A model generated the notes under the pieces. The model saw only the letters and a program-made list of their open reading frames with translations, had not been told where the DNA came from and did not search any database. From Acanthacorydalis orientalis (lineage: Eukaryota; Arthropoda; Insecta; Megaloptera; Corydalidae), in the NCBI GenBank assembly GCA_034766995.1, contig CM068315.1, positions 21,342,844-21,406,843 of the forward strand: a DNA stretch of 64,000 nucleotides. The letters run 5' to 3'. The position numbers and the translations under genes were made by a program. How positions within the stretch are numbered: position 1 is the stretch's first letter; each line of letters begins with the position of its first letter. Shown here one piece after another: positions 45,019 through 57,570 of this stretch.

Positions 45019-46101
45019 AAGTATGAAGAAAATTTGATAAGTTATCAATTAATGAAAACAATTATTATATAGTTTAAAAATAATTCATATCTTATTTCAA
45101 AGTGTGTGTATAAACTTGATGCTGGAAAACATTAAGAGTAGTACTTTCAGTCAGGAGGTTGTGAGTGCGTGCAACAAAGTGACGTATTTTGTGTTGTCTT
45201 CTTATCGTTGGTCAATTCATAAATAAATAGTAAGTATCTGATAACAAAATAATTATATATTGACAAAATTGTTGTTTGATATACTCTGTTTGAAACAACA
45301 TTCATCGTAAACAAATTATTAAAGTAATATAACTCCATTATTTCAAATGTTACTAAAAAATATTTCATCATAATAAATGTTTTCATTATAAAAAAGAGCT
45401 GAAATTAATGTTAAATATTTACAGAATGAAATATCTAAATTTAACAAAAAATATAGAAAATAATACTATTTAAATTAAACGTTTCTTAAACTGTATGTAC
45501 TAAGAATCATCCAGTATTTCGTTAAAAATAGTAAAATAATAAAAAAAAAGATTTATTTAATAAGCAGATAAATATTTATAAATCATAAATAAATTTTCCT
45601 TTCAAAAAGAAATATTTTATGCAAAATAATTGTAAAAAACTTACATTTCAAACTACTGATGTTTAGAATATATTCAAAATATCGGAGTAAAATATAATAA
45701 TCTATCATATAATAGTCTATTGATAATATTTTTTTTAACTCAAGGTTTTACAAAAGATTCAAAAATTATCAGTATAATTAAAATAAATCCATTATTTATA
45801 AGATTAACCAATTGAAAAATGTTGAGCAAGAAATTATATCTAAATGAAATATATCCAAAAAAATCTAGATAAAGCATATAAACCCAGCATCTGGTCTAGA
45901 GCTGGTGTAAATCTTGCCCATTGTTAATTTCAGTCCAGATCACCAAGTTTACTCTTTTATTCGCAGGACAAGTTTATAATATCGTCTACCATTCTATAGG
46001 AACGTTTTCCTTTTTATGTTTCAAAATATATAAAATAAATGAAAGTTACAAATTGTATTCTAGCCAACTATTTTTTGAAATTATCACACTAATCGGAATA
46101 C

Positions 46102-46102
<1 letters not shown>
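45019..46102. other. No recognisable gene
   Basis: A+T-rich noncoding DNA. Confidence 0.5.
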
Positions 46103-46151
<49 letters not shown>

Positions 46152-46153
46152 AC

Positions 46154-46215
<62 letters not shown>
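46103..46215. repeat. (TA)n array, left of mariner
   Basis: TA array with a TGTGTGTACATA interruption, ending at the mariner TIR. Confidence 0.96.
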
Positions 46216-46216
<1 letters not shown>

Positions 46217-47131
46217 GAGGTCAGACAATTAAGTAATGCGACCGATTTTTTTTCTCGGCCTGTAGTAATACTGCGAAACTGTAACTCCGCCACCGTAATA
46301 GCAGATCCCTACTCTCTCGATTGAGACCTGACCACCCTCGTACGATCATTTCTTCGCCAGCTGTTTAGTGTTTTGTAACAACGCGCGAGTAGTGCATGTC
46401 ACGAAAATCATCGAATGAACATCGCTCAAGATTGTCTCGAGCAGGTTGAAAGTGATCCTACTCTTCTCGATCGAGTTATTACTGGTGATGAAAGTTGGTT
46501 CTTTCAATATGACCCCGAAACTAAACGACGAAGTCAACAGTGGCTGTCCCCTGGAGCACCAAGGCCAAAGAAGGCGAGAATGAGCAAGTCCAAAGTGAAA
46601 ACCATGTTGATTTGCTTCTTCGACAGCAAAGGGGTGGTTCACAAAGAGTTCGTACCACCTGGACAAACCGTAAATCAAGTATTCTACCGCAATGTGCTCG
46701 AAAAATTACGAAAAAGGGTGCTCAGAGTGCGTCCAGAGATCGCGAAGACTTGGGTTCTGCATCACGACAATGCTCCCTGTCACAGTGCGTTCAGTGTCTC
46801 TCAGTTTTTGGCGTCTAAAGGCATCGAAACGTTACCACAACCGCCCTATTCACCGGACATGTCACCCTGCGACTTTTTCCTATTCCCCCATATGAAAAAA
46901 TTCGTCAAAGGTTGACATTTTGACTCCGTTGAAGATATCCAAGAATCTGTGACGAGGGTACTCGGAGAGGTCCCACAAAAAGTGTTCCAGAATTGTTACG
47001 AAAACTGGAAAACTCGCTGGAATAAGTGTATAGATGCGGGAGGGGACTACTTTGAAGGGGATTGCAGCGATGTACCTTAATTTTTAAATATACTCGATTT
47101 TTGAATTTTGTCGCATTACTTAATTGTCTGA

Positions 47132-47136
<5 letters not shown>
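46216..47136 (+). mobile_element. Young, internally deleted mariner
   Basis: 921 bp. The left end is CGAGGTCAGACAATTAAGTA and the right end, read inward, is TGAGATCAGACAATTAAGTA. TA lies on both sides, within a TA array that continues at 47137. The body is much richer in G and C than anything nearby, and its coding part has one visible break. About 380 bp are missing relative to a 1.3 kb mariner: the 5' leader (46216-46410) runs straight into the middle of the transposase, so the DNA-binding domain is deleted. Of all elements here this one looks the most recent. Confidence 0.92.
46415..47080 (+). pseudogene. Mariner catalytic domain, one stop
   Basis: Open from 46415 to a TGA at 46913-46915, then in the same frame to TAA at 47078-47080 (about 222 codons). 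Blocks: MNIAQDCLEQVESDPTLLDR, VITGDESWFFQYD (first Asp), SKVKTMLICFFDSKGVVHKE, VLHHDNAPCHSAFSVSQFL (second Asp), PYSPDMSPCDFFLFPHMKKF (third Asp). The spacing between the second and third Asp is 34 residues, so DD34D. After the stop: HFDSVEDIQESVTRVLGEVP and RWNKCIDAGGDYFEGD. All three catalytic Asp are present. The N-terminal HTH domain is absent. The TGA could have come from CGA by CpG decay. A stop and a missing DNA-binding domain imply no function. Confidence 0.9.

Positions 47137-47174
<38 letters not shown>
47137..47174. repeat. (TA)n between two transposons
   Basis: TA array that links the mariner end (47136) to the pogo-like element start (47175). Confidence 0.96.
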
Positions 47175-47177
<3 letters not shown>

Positions 47178-47881
47178 TAATCCCTCGATATACGTCAAGG
47201 ATCGTTCCAAACATGGCGACGCAAAACGAAAAAACATAAATTCAATAGCACAAAAATAAAAGCTGTAAATTCGAAATATGTAGCTAAAAAACTCTGTTTT
47301 TATTTATAAATTTTTAACATTTATTTTTATGTACTTTTACATTGTGAAGTTGTACTCTCTTTTTAAAATCTTTCTGGCCATCCGAAATTGGCATTGAAAC
47401 TGAGGTTCTTATCGTTTTCATCAGGTATTTCCTTAAGGTCGATAAACAAACTCATTGCTTTTTTCTAGATAATAAATGTGATTACAACTTATTATTATTT
47501 CATATATGTCACTTATTCATGCACTTAACGCATTTTTCATTTTCTCTAATGACATTAATCTGAATTTAGTTGTCACTTCAACGGATTTTACCATTCTTTC
47601 GGCAGCACTCGCATGTATTTTTTCAGAATTTTTTAAAATTGTTTTTACCGTTGTTGGTGATAGTTCCATTGAGGAGACAAAATTAAATGTCTTTTCTTCC
47701 TTTTCGAAACATCGAATAACATCTATTTTTCTTTTCAATGATATGGTATGCCTCTGTTTTTTCATACGAGAACCACCAATGTCTTATTATTCTGATTTTC
47801 ACTCATCTTTCACTAAATTACATTTTCCCTGCATTAATACATACCGCAAATAATTTATTTATTTACCTAGCTCGATTACTG
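47175..47881 (-). mobile_element. pogo/Tigger deletion derivative
   Basis: 707 bp. The left end is CAGTAATCCCTCGATATACG after TA. The right end, read inward, is CAGTAATCGAGCTAGGTAAA. CAGT..CCCTCG.TATACG-type ends are typical of pogo/Tigger. Read on the minus strand it has the start of the transposase and then the 3' end, so the catalytic domain has been deleted. Confidence 0.8.
47517..47765 (-). pseudogene. Tigger CENP-B-type HTH fragment
   Basis: 82 codons, open: MKKQRHTISLKRKIDVIRCF, EKEEKTFNFVSSMELSPTTV, KTILKNSEKIHASAAERMVK. This is the first CENP-B-like helix-turn-helix of Tigger/pogo transposases (..TISLE.KLDVI..FE.GE......LG.S.STV.TI.KN..KI). The second HTH and the DDE domain are gone. 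It is unlikely to be functional, though the start ATG and frame are intact. Confidence 0.82.
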
Positions 47882-48162
47882 ATAATTGGATGAAAGTTTT
47901 TAAAACGAAAATACTTAAAAACAGTTTTTCTCTTGATAACTTTTTACAAACAAAAACGAGCTTTGAATTGAGATAAGAGAAAGCATTTCTAAGCAGTATA
48001 CATACACATGTGTTATATTAAAAAAATGGAGGAATCACGAATATAAAATTTTTAAAGAACGAAATCAAGAGAAAGATGAAATAAATCGGATCACAGCCTC
48101 AAATTTTTCTTCGATGCAAATCGAAAAAACGCTAATTGGAATCACGTATATTGTATATAACT
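47882..48162. other. No recognisable gene
   Basis: A+T-rich noncoding DNA. Confidence 0.5.
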
Positions 48163-48200
48163 GTATATATATATATATATATATTGGGTTACAATAAATG

Positions 48201-48256
<56 letters not shown>
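48163..48256. repeat. (TA)n array, interrupted
   Basis: Two TA blocks separated by TTGGGTTACAATAAATG. Confidence 0.95.
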
Positions 48257-49388
<1,132 letters not shown>

Positions 49389-49391
<3 letters not shown>

Positions 49392-49681
49392 AAATTAATC
49401 TCAATGTATTGATATTTTTATTGAAATATTTTGACGTTTAGTTAACATTTTTTAAATCCATTTTATTTAAAAAAAATATCATTATATTCAAATATGTAAA
49501 GTTTATGTTCAATATTAACAACACTGAAATATTTGTAGTTACATCACTACAAGATATACATTTGTGTGCATTGGCCAATATCCGTCATTTTAGGATTGAC
49601 AGATGGAAACACTGACAGGCTTGTAATACTCGTATTTGTATATTCTTAGTTCTTTCAGTTTACCATTGTGGCTCATCATAT

Positions 49682-49683
<2 letters not shown>
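49389..49683. other. No recognisable gene
   Basis: A+T-rich noncoding DNA. Confidence 0.5.
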
Positions 49684-49756
<73 letters not shown>

Positions 49757-49847
49757 TGTATAATCAAAATTATCCACAAAAAACTTTATAAACCACTATG
49801 ATGCAAAAAATAATCTATCTGCGAGAATGTTTATATAGACATAATAA

Positions 49848-49932
<85 letters not shown>

Positions 49933-49946
49933 ATATATACATACTA

Positions 49947-49977
<31 letters not shown>

Positions 49978-49978
49978 A
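49684..49978. repeat. Two (TA)n arrays
   Basis: 49684-49761 and 49850-49978, both with TATGTATA interruptions, separated by about 88 bp of unique sequence. Confidence 0.95.
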
Positions 49979-50103
49979 ATCTATGACGTCGACTTATTTA
50001 TTTGATATGTTTATTGTTTCATTCGGTTACATGAGCATGTTTATAATTGACAAGAGAGTGAGTGCAGTGAGCCCAGGGGTTGACGAACGAAGCGAGTAGA
50101 GTA

Positions 50104-50141
<38 letters not shown>

Positions 50142-50376
50142 GTTGCAAGAATAATTCTGAATAAAAATGTTCAATAATTACTGATCATAAATTATTGATC
50201 ATTTGTGACAAATTAAAAACGAGAACTAGTCAATAATCATTTACTGAATATTTTTATTCAAATATTTTGTATGGTTTCTGAAGTGAGATAATATTTTTTT
50301 TGTGAAAGTAGATTCATCCATATTGCTAAAATTATACTAATGTAATAATATAATTTCTTAGTGCAAATATTTATAT
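49979..50376. other. Gap with TA array and dispersed repeat copy
   Basis: A TA array lies at 50104-50140. About 50140-50345 resembles the dispersed repeat family (ACTGAATATTTTTATTCAAA, then TTTTGTATGG and TTGTGAAAGTAGATTCATCC). CGAACGAAGCGAGTAGAG at 50083-50100 shares a CG-rich motif with 43840-43860. Confidence 0.5.
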
Positions 50377-50759
50377 CATTGTTTTTCAACCTTTTCAAAG
50401 TCGCGGTACACTTTTTGTTGTAACCTTTTTTAGCAAAACACTTAAACCAAAAGTGATTTATAACGTAGCATATCCTTAATATTATAATTACTTATTATAA
50501 TTTCTAAATAAACCTTATACAATAAAAAGAGGTTCCATGAACTTATATCGTTGTTTCGATACTATAACTTCAGTAAATCGGGAATTTTTATTTATGGTTC
50601 AAATCTCATCACATGTTTAAAGTGCACTCATTTTTTGTGCATATTCCCCAATAAATACGATAACTGACGCTATTTGTGTATTTTGAAATTTAAACACTTG
50701 CATAAAGGTTGCAAAGTCATCGATAATTAAAACTACGCAAACCAGTGCTTGAAACAGTG
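50377..50759. mobile_element. hAT-like MITE
   Basis: 383 bp. The left end is CATTGTTTTTCAACCTTTTC, then AAAGTCGCGGTACAC. The right end, read inward, is CACTGTTTCAAGCACTGGTT. The CA.TGTTTTTCAACC.TTT..A..CGCGG.ACAC pattern is a common hAT terminus. Flanking 8-mers agree at only 5 of 8 positions. Noncoding inside. Confidence 0.6.
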
Positions 50760-51297
50760 TTTTATCAATTATTTGTTAATTACCCACCTTTGCGTCAGGT
50801 ATACATTTCCATATCGTTAGTGTATCCCTACATATTCTGCCAATATGATATATATTCTTTTATTTAATTTTTTGTTCAGCTTTCTCCATACTATTTTATT
50901 GACATAAGTATAAAAAAATACAGATATATTTTTATCGCTAAGGATAATTTTCTTCCACAAATGACTTACTCAAATATATTGTAAAAAATCCACCTTGTTT
51001 TCTCGATTAATTTTGTTTTTCTGTGGTTTATTTCGCGATCAATATCTATTAAAATCCCTCTTTTTAATTACACTTCGGAAAAATTTGGCACTAACTTTTT
51101 CATACAGTTGATTAAATTCGTACATGATTTTTGTTTTGCACTCGTACATGAATTTTGAAACAGAGATATTCATATTTATCTGTATTCTACATTTTGCATC
51201 AACTTTAGTCTTCCTATTCTTTGTTGGTTTACAATTGTTTCATTTCCTTTATATTGCGCTAAAATATATTCAAATATAAAATTTTTACAAATAACAC

Positions 51298-51298
<1 letters not shown>
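50760..51298. other. No recognisable gene
   Basis: A+T-rich noncoding DNA. Confidence 0.5.

Positions 51299-51348
<50 letters not shown>
51299..51348. repeat. (TA)n microsatellite
   Basis: Pure TA array of about 50 bp. Confidence 0.97.
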
Positions 51349-51350
<2 letters not shown>

Positions 51351-51449
51351 CCGTGGGCAAAAAATAGACTTAAAGAGGTTACTTGTATGCTTCCAAGTTT
51401 TATTTGTATTTGTTTTAAGTAATAGTAAGGCCATAATTTGTATTACAAA

Positions 51450-52830
51450 ATTTTGAAGACTTGATTGCCTACTTACATCATTTTGCATGTCATTTGTAAG
51501 AAGATATTACAGAAAACAATCGCCCTATCTTCGAAGTGTCAAAATGGTATGGAGAATAAAATAGATCAATTATGAAAATTGGATATGACGTTGAATTTTT
51601 TGAATAGTTCTGAAAAATTTTTTTCAAAATCACCTGAAAAGATAATGAAAATGAAAACTACATAATTTTATATTCATGAACACTTATTTTATAGTGAAAT
51701 ATAGGATGCGAATGACATTGTATCCCAGAGATGAGAAACCTTATTAAAATATTGTGTGATCAAGTGGAAACATAATGGGATATCGCATATAATAGGTCGC
51801 TCTTTAATAGTGATCACGAATGCTTTAAAACTAAAAAACCTGATTGAAAATAGATAAAAACTCCAGAATATGTCTCTAACAACATATATGCGTAATGCAA
51901 AACTTTCATAAGTGAATCCTTTTAAGGCTTCAAATAATATTTTAAAATAAATATCTGAAAATACCAACGTGAGAACAATTCGCATAAATTTGAATGAAAT
52001 CAATTTGTATGGAATATTACTCTGAAAGAGTCCACTTTTAAGCTCTAGACACATAAAGCATACAAAAATAACTTGCATTCAATAACTGAATAATAAACCA
52101 AGGATAACAAAATGAAGAAAACATCTTTAGATAGAAGGAATTAACTTATTTTATGTGATCTTAATGGAGTAGGTTTTGTTCAACGTTTACACAATACAGA
52201 ACTCTTTCCCCCTTGCATAAGAAAGGCTGTCAAACATTGAGGAGTCAGTATTTTAAAGAGCCGTCTTTTGTGTACGGTGTTAGTCCTATATATCATATAA
52301 CAGGGATTATGACATGTAATGCTTTCCTACGCCGAAGGAAATCTGTCACTATAACATAAACAAAGCTCGAACTAGTGCCGTCCGCTCTCGATGCGATTCT
52401 TTCGTGTCGTCGCAAGAGCGACGTTTTCCATTCATGAGTAAAAGGTCCTCGTACCTCACACTCAACACCCTTGAGGCGTCCTTACGCTGGCACAACATTA
52501 TGGTATGGTAAAATCTATCACTATATGGACATTGCGACAGGAAATTATATTTAAAACACATATCCAAAAGACAAAAAAATGGTTTCAGGAAAATAAAATA
52601 TCAGTTACGCTCTGGCCAGCATAATCCGCAGACTTAAATACCCTTAAAATTTTTTGGAGTAAAATGAAAAATACAGTTTCTAAAAAATCCTATTGAAATG
52701 GAGATGGATTGATGGGCAAATTTCAAGCAGTATAGTATTCTAGTATAAAAATATATATTGGTGGGAGACAACGCCTCGATTATGCTAGCTAATGGTTAAA
52801 AATAAGGAATATTACCATTAATTATTAAAT
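51450..52830 (+). pseudogene. Tc1-like transposase pseudogene
   Basis: Heavily decayed. The best blocks on the plus strand are EPSFVYGVSPIYHITGIM (52258-52315), corresponding to the GVG.L..I.G.MN block of Tc1 proteins. KDKKMVSGK, or KKWFQENKISV in the next frame, lies at 52565-52605 (the ..WF.EN.I.V..WP..SPDLNPIEN region). A degraded SPDLNPIENLW follows with NFLE.NEKYSF at about 52650, then DGLMGKFQAV near 52705. A GC-richer patch (52360-52500) interrupts the normal order and may be an insertion. The N-terminal region is barely visible. The 129-codon open frame on the minus strand (51689-52078) is antisense and not real. Confidence 0.68.
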
Positions 52831-53124
52831 TACAAAAAACTTCTTTAAAAGACACTAGGGGGCTCCGCCTCCTGTTCGCTGTACTCGATAACTATCCGGA
52901 GGAGAGGGGTACCCCCGCTTAATAACGGTTGCTCTCCTCCTAACAAGTGATAGAAATTAACAAATCATACACGTAAATAATCCGCGTAAAATGTAAGTTT
53001 TATTGGAAAAGTTTATAAAAATTAACACAACAAAGTATTAAATTTTATTATTTATATCTGATTGAGCGGGGTCGTAATGTGTACTCATAAATATAGTTTT
53101 ACTACATAATAATAGGTATTTATC
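52831..53124. other. Gap with a GC-rich hairpin patch
   Basis: 52855-52945 contains CTAGGGGGCTCCGCCTCCTG, then GGAGGAGAG and CTCTCCTCC (9-bp inverse arms) around GGGGTACCCCC. Noncoding. Confidence 0.55.
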
Positions 53125-53303
53125 TTAGGTTGGTAGGAAAATAATTGCAGTTTTTATTTTTTGAATATTAACCATTTTTTTTCCAATAAAAGTGTAATTT
53201 CATCGTGTTCATGTTAATATCATTTTAAAATGATTTTTCGGTATGTAATTTAATAACATGGACTTTGGTTTTGTTATTAATTGTGGTTAAAATAAGACTA
53301 TTG

Positions 53304-53502
53304 AATTAAAGATGGAAAAGAAACAAATAAGAGCATGTTTGGTGTGTGTTCAAAATGGGTTTAACACCCATTTTGAACACATACCAAAATGCTCTTATTT
53401 GTTTCTTTTCCATCTTTAATTTAATATAATCGTTTCGTTTAGTTCACAAGCAGTTTCTGCTACTTTAACAGCAGCAGGAACTGGTTGTGAACTAAACGAT
53501 TA
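53304..53502. repeat. Two adjacent foldbacks
   Basis: First: 53304-53360 and 53366-53421, inverse arms of about 56 bp with a few differences, 5-nt loop. The arm covers the leader end and the first codons (GATGGAAAAGAAACAAATAA). Second: 53428-53461 and 53470-53502, arms of about 33 bp covering the GTGAACTAAACGATT region. Both copy nearby sequence in inverse. Confidence 0.92.
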
Positions 53503-53720
53503 TTTTGGTGTGGATACTGTTAGAGAATGTACGGTGGTTCCAAATTATTCGTGTTGGAGACGAACGCTTTGAAGATATAGAAGGTCGCAGGCATCCTTCT
53601 TTAGTTCATTACAACCAGCTGAACGCGTTAGTTGAAGCAAAACCTCGCACAACAATTCGAGAGATTGCATAAAAGTTAGGCATTTGTCATCTAAAAGTTT
53701 TGAACCACTTAAATTGAAAA
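53312..53720 (+). pseudogene. Truncated mariner DNA-binding domain, scrambled
   Basis: Start MEKKQIRACLVCVQNG (ATG 53312), then the inverted segments, then the forward frame resumes with a CELNDYFGVDTVREC-like block, FVHYNQLNALVEAKPRTTIR and EIA. Only the HTH region is represented and the catalytic domain is deleted. Not translatable as a unit. Confidence 0.8.
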
Positions 53721-53772
53721 ATGTATCTGAATTTGAAAGTCATAAGCGGCAATTATTTTTCTATCAACTTAA

Positions 53773-53846
53773 TACTTGAGTTTCCTTAAAAAGTTTCAAA
53801 CTAGTTATTATCTGCGTATTTCTCAATATCAAAATCATATTTTCTT

Positions 53847-53892
<46 letters not shown>

Positions 53893-54004
53893 TAATTAAA
53901 ATTATATAAACAAAATAGTTCTGACAATGTTACTAAAGTCACTTTCGCCAATTAATTCTTTTTCCCCTCATAATCCACCCATTCCTCAAAAGTAAAGAAA
54001 AATC
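53773..54004. other. Gap with a TA array
   Basis: A pure TA array lies at 53850-53887; otherwise A+T-rich noncoding DNA. Confidence 0.7.
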
Positions 54005-54145
54005 AATTGTACTTTGGATGATGATGTTGCCATCAAAATACGTATATGATATTCAAAAATAATTAACAATTTATTACTGAATATTTTTGAAGTTTTGTAT
54101 ATTTGTGTAGTTTGTGGGTGAAAAATGAAATAATTTGTGGAAAAA
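54005..54145 (+). repeat. Dispersed repeat copy
   Basis: Contains GATGATGTTGCCATCAAAAT, TTATTACTGAATATTTTTGA and GTAGTTTGTGGGTGAAAAAT in the family order. Confidence 0.5.
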
Positions 54146-54777
54146 TATATATTTCTTTAGTAATTTTTCTTCAAATTTTTTAATAACTCAACTTCGGCAT
54201 GCATTCTAGGTGTGATAAATAAAAATATTTTTTTTTATGAATATATAAAATATATAATTATATACACGCATTAACATTTTTTTTCATATTGGAAAGCAAA
54301 ACTAAACCTCTCAGAATGAATTTATCTCCCCCTTCGTAAAAATACGAAGGTGAACGGTCATCGTAAAATGAAGAATAACGATAAGAGCGAATTTTTATTG
54401 AACATTCACTCTCACGTTCAGAGAATATTCCTCCACTCGTCATTATGGCTGTCTCTACTCTACTATAGTGCAGAGACTATGTGAAGACCTACTACAGGAA
54501 TGAAACTGTGAAGAATTACCTTAAAAATTGATTATTTTTTAATTTTTTCTATGAATTTTAATCATGTTATAGTGTGTCATCATTTCTATGGTCATACCTC
54601 AGGGTTGACCATTTCCCCAAAACCAACCTTCATCTTCTTATTATGTATTTTCTGTGTATGAAAGCGTAGTAAAATTTGCTTACAATGTATGATTTATTTA
54701 AAATATTCAATACACAATAGTCATGCATGAGAGATTAATTAAAAATCATGAATCAACCGTCACCCCATAAACCAGTG
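54146..54777. other. Gap with a short hairpin
   Basis: CCTTCGTA-AAAA-TACGAAGG at about 54331-54350 is a perfect 8-bp hairpin in a slightly GC-richer patch (54300-54500). No gene. Confidence 0.5.
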
Positions 54778-54930
54778 GTGATCTGAATATAAGCAACATT
54801 CGAAAAGAATAAACAATATTTTATTAAATGCCTGAACCGAAAAAATTCCTGTGATTTGCTGAGTGAAAAAGAATTCATTTGTAAAAGTGAATTTAGCCAA
54901 TGCCACTTGTTTATTATTTCTCACAATAGT
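54778..54930 (+). repeat. Dispersed repeat copy
   Basis: Contains GAGTGAAAAAGAATTCATTT, then GTAAAAGTGAATTTAGCCAA, matching 31480-31510 and 31130-31155. Confidence 0.5.
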
Positions 54931-56590
54931 TCTACTATACATAAATTAGGGTAAATATAATAAGTAGTTATCATTTTAAATGAAGTCATAAATAATATAA
55001 GTTTATTAGAACTAGTCAATAGGAAAATGTTGTATAATAATATTTTATTTAATTTCATTCATATTTTTTCAAATAGAGTAAATTAAAATCAGTTTTGAAC
55101 TGAAATTTAAGCTTAGAGCGTTATTTAAATCCAAAGATAATTGTTTAAAATTTTATAAAAAAAATATGAACTTCTAGAAAACGATATTCTTGATACCGTC
55201 ATAGATATAATATAAATATATTGATAATTGTTATGGTAAATAATTACTGAGAATTTTTATTGTTATTCAAAATTCTAAATTCGCCTTTTTAAACAGTTTT
55301 TTTACTCTGTGGAGTAAAAATGATTTCATTTTTAAAAATGATTTTTAACCACAGTATCAGAACTATATTAAGATTTATTACTATTATAACAGTTCAGTTT
55401 TAAAATGTTATTAATGAAGTAGTAAGTAATTAAATTAACAACGTTAAATCTTTTAAAGTCAAAAAAATCCAATAAGAAGAATGGACAAAAAATTCAAAAG
55501 ATTTGGTTCATTTCGGGTTTATCTAAATGTGAACATGACATAAAAAGTCGTTTATTCAAAGATTTGTTATGGATGTAAATGTCTGTATTTGGAGCTTCTT
55601 GTATTCAGTATACTCTTTAAACAAATAAATTAAATTTCAAATTTAATTTTCATTAAATTTATGTTAAGCTGTTTTCTTAATTTAATAAATGGTAAAAAAT
55701 CTACCGTTTGCGTCAATGAAATTTTATTACTAGCCACAATTTGACAAAGTTTAAAAAAGTACCTTAAATATTACAAATTAAAAATACTAGTTAATTAAAA
55801 AACAGTATTAAATGTTGTAAGTTACAAATCTGACATCCGTAAAAGAAGAAAACAACTAACACATTATATGATTCTGATAGAATAAAATATTTTTTTTTAA
55901 ATATTGTACTTTATTTCACTTTCATTAATTGAAGATAAAAAGTATTTTATGAAGGAAATCAATATGAATTAATAAATGGTTCATAGAAAATTAACATTAA
56001 ATCCACTTTGTCCTGAGGACAGTTAATGATATAATTAAATTAGTCTCTAAAGATAGATTGTGTAATCAAAAGAATAGAACTACCTAGCGTAGATTCTTTG
56101 AATGTTTATAAGAATCTGTACGCCTAAGAATACATTTATTTATGCATTTATACTTACACTCAATCATTCCACCAGTGAAATAATATAAGTAAATGCGATT
56201 AAAATAAAACAATTGTAATTATTAACAAATAAAACATTTAATATAAAATGCCATTTAAGTTAAATTAACTCAACGAAATAAAAATATACAGTAAAGTTAT
56301 ATTTAAAATTATTTGTATAATTTATATACTCGACTGATATTTTTATCGCATTTTTATCTATGAAATTACTGTACTGTACTCTAATTTTATCCATTATTCT
56401 ACAACCGGAAAACGCAAAAACTATACAAAAAATTCACAAAACCGTATCAAAATTTCCTCATTAAATTTAAGGAAGCATCATGTATAAACCGTGCCATTTG
56501 AATTATAAATCATAACATATGTTGATTAATGTTTATAATCGCATCTATACACAAGTAAAAGTTGACTACATTATGGATTTAAAAATATAT
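54931..56590. other. Gap with one more repeat copy
   Basis: About 55190-55365 is a diverged copy of the dispersed repeat (AATTACTGAGAATTTTTATT, then GTGGAGTAAAAATGATTTCA and TTAACCACAGTATCAGAA). I see nothing in the remainder. Confidence 0.45.
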
Positions 56591-56591
56591 T

Positions 56592-56900
56592 TTAATAATA
56601 TATTGTTTCTAAGATTAATTTTCTTTTCATTCCCCCAGAGAAAACAATTAAACGTGCTGTTTGCATCTGCGGAGAAATGACCACGGTAGTGCTATTTTGC
56701 GGCATAAATGCTTTCGTTAAGTGTTGAGCACAGAGGCTCATAACTTCATAATCGGATGAACATTGACGTGGTTGTATTAGGGGGTTTCGGTTTTTCGAAA
56801 ATCGAGAGAATTCATTGGATTGTGATACTCTAGGCTTACACTGAAGGTATAACCTTTGACCGATCCAATTTTCACTATATATACCTATATATTTTGACAT
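56592..56900 (-). other. Unassigned open stretch in a GC-richer island
   Basis: 102 open codons on the minus strand within 56630-56870, which is clearly less A+T-rich than its flanks. Visible segments are WIGQRLYLQCKPRVSQSNEF, NPLIQPRQCSSDYEVMSLCA and QNSTTVVISPQMQTARLIVF. I recognise no domain. It could be a host exon, a transposon fragment or chance. A plus-strand frame is also fairly open, so the coding strand is uncertain. Confidence 0.35.
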
Positions 56901-57373
56901 TTAAAGGCTTGTTCAAGAAGTTAAGTTAAACACATCAATATATCTACAAACAGTCACAAAAGTTTATTTCAACTTTATTATTGTTTAAAAAATTAGAGAT
57001 ATATAATACGTTGGTAAATAAAACGGCATCATTTTGTACAAATCAGTTTTAAATGAAACTTTATTTCGTGTAAAATGTATGGAATCAATGAAAAAGCAGA
57101 TTTAATGTATCTAAAATTCACAAAATAATGCCAATTTATTTTTACGTTAAACTAGTTATAAAAGTCTTTTTCAACCTTACGATTTTCTTTTAAAAAAAAT
57201 AACAGTTCAAAATTTAAGAAAAGCTTAAAAGTAAGATTATTACTTGAGTATTTAGTCGGATTTTTTTAGGATATATTTTACTAGATATTATTGAAAACAT
57301 TATTTGAATCAATTCTTCAAAATCTTTGGTTTTAAACTGACTTCTTATACAGTAATTTGATTTCAATTTTTCT

Positions 57374-57377
<4 letters not shown>
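56901..57377. other. No recognisable gene
   Basis: A+T-rich noncoding DNA. Confidence 0.5.

Positions 57378-57436
<59 letters not shown>
57378..57436. repeat. (TA)n microsatellite
   Basis: Pure TA array of about 59 bp. Confidence 0.97.
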
Positions 57437-57438
<2 letters not shown>

Positions 57439-57570
57439 ATAGAAGATTTGTGGCTTGAAAGCAGAATAATTGGTTTGGTGTTTTGAAAGTTTCCGTTGTG
57501 TTATATAGGATCCATAAGTAATAAATAATTTAATAACTTTTAAATTACCAACCTCCGCCTCTGATATATA

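Larger units (their letters stand above)
53125..53772 (+). mobile_element. HTH-only mariner MITE, copy 4, with double foldback
   Basis: 648 bp. The left end is TTAGGTTGGTAGGAAAATAA and the right end, read inward, is TTAAGTTGATAGAAAAATAA. It has the same leader and 3' end as the copies at 29690, 32633 and 34990. It is longer because two adjacent foldback duplications (53304-53421 and 53428-53502) lie at the start of the coding region. Confidence 0.88.

Noticed and set aside
46346..46678. 110-codon minus-strand frame inside the young mariner
   Set aside because: Shadow of the catalytic ORF on the plus strand; frames at 46540, 46692 and 46905 are shadows too.
51689..52078. 129-codon open frame on the minus strand
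   Set aside because: It is antisense to the degraded Tc1 transposase; its Phe/Ile-rich content reflects A+T-rich antisense sequence.
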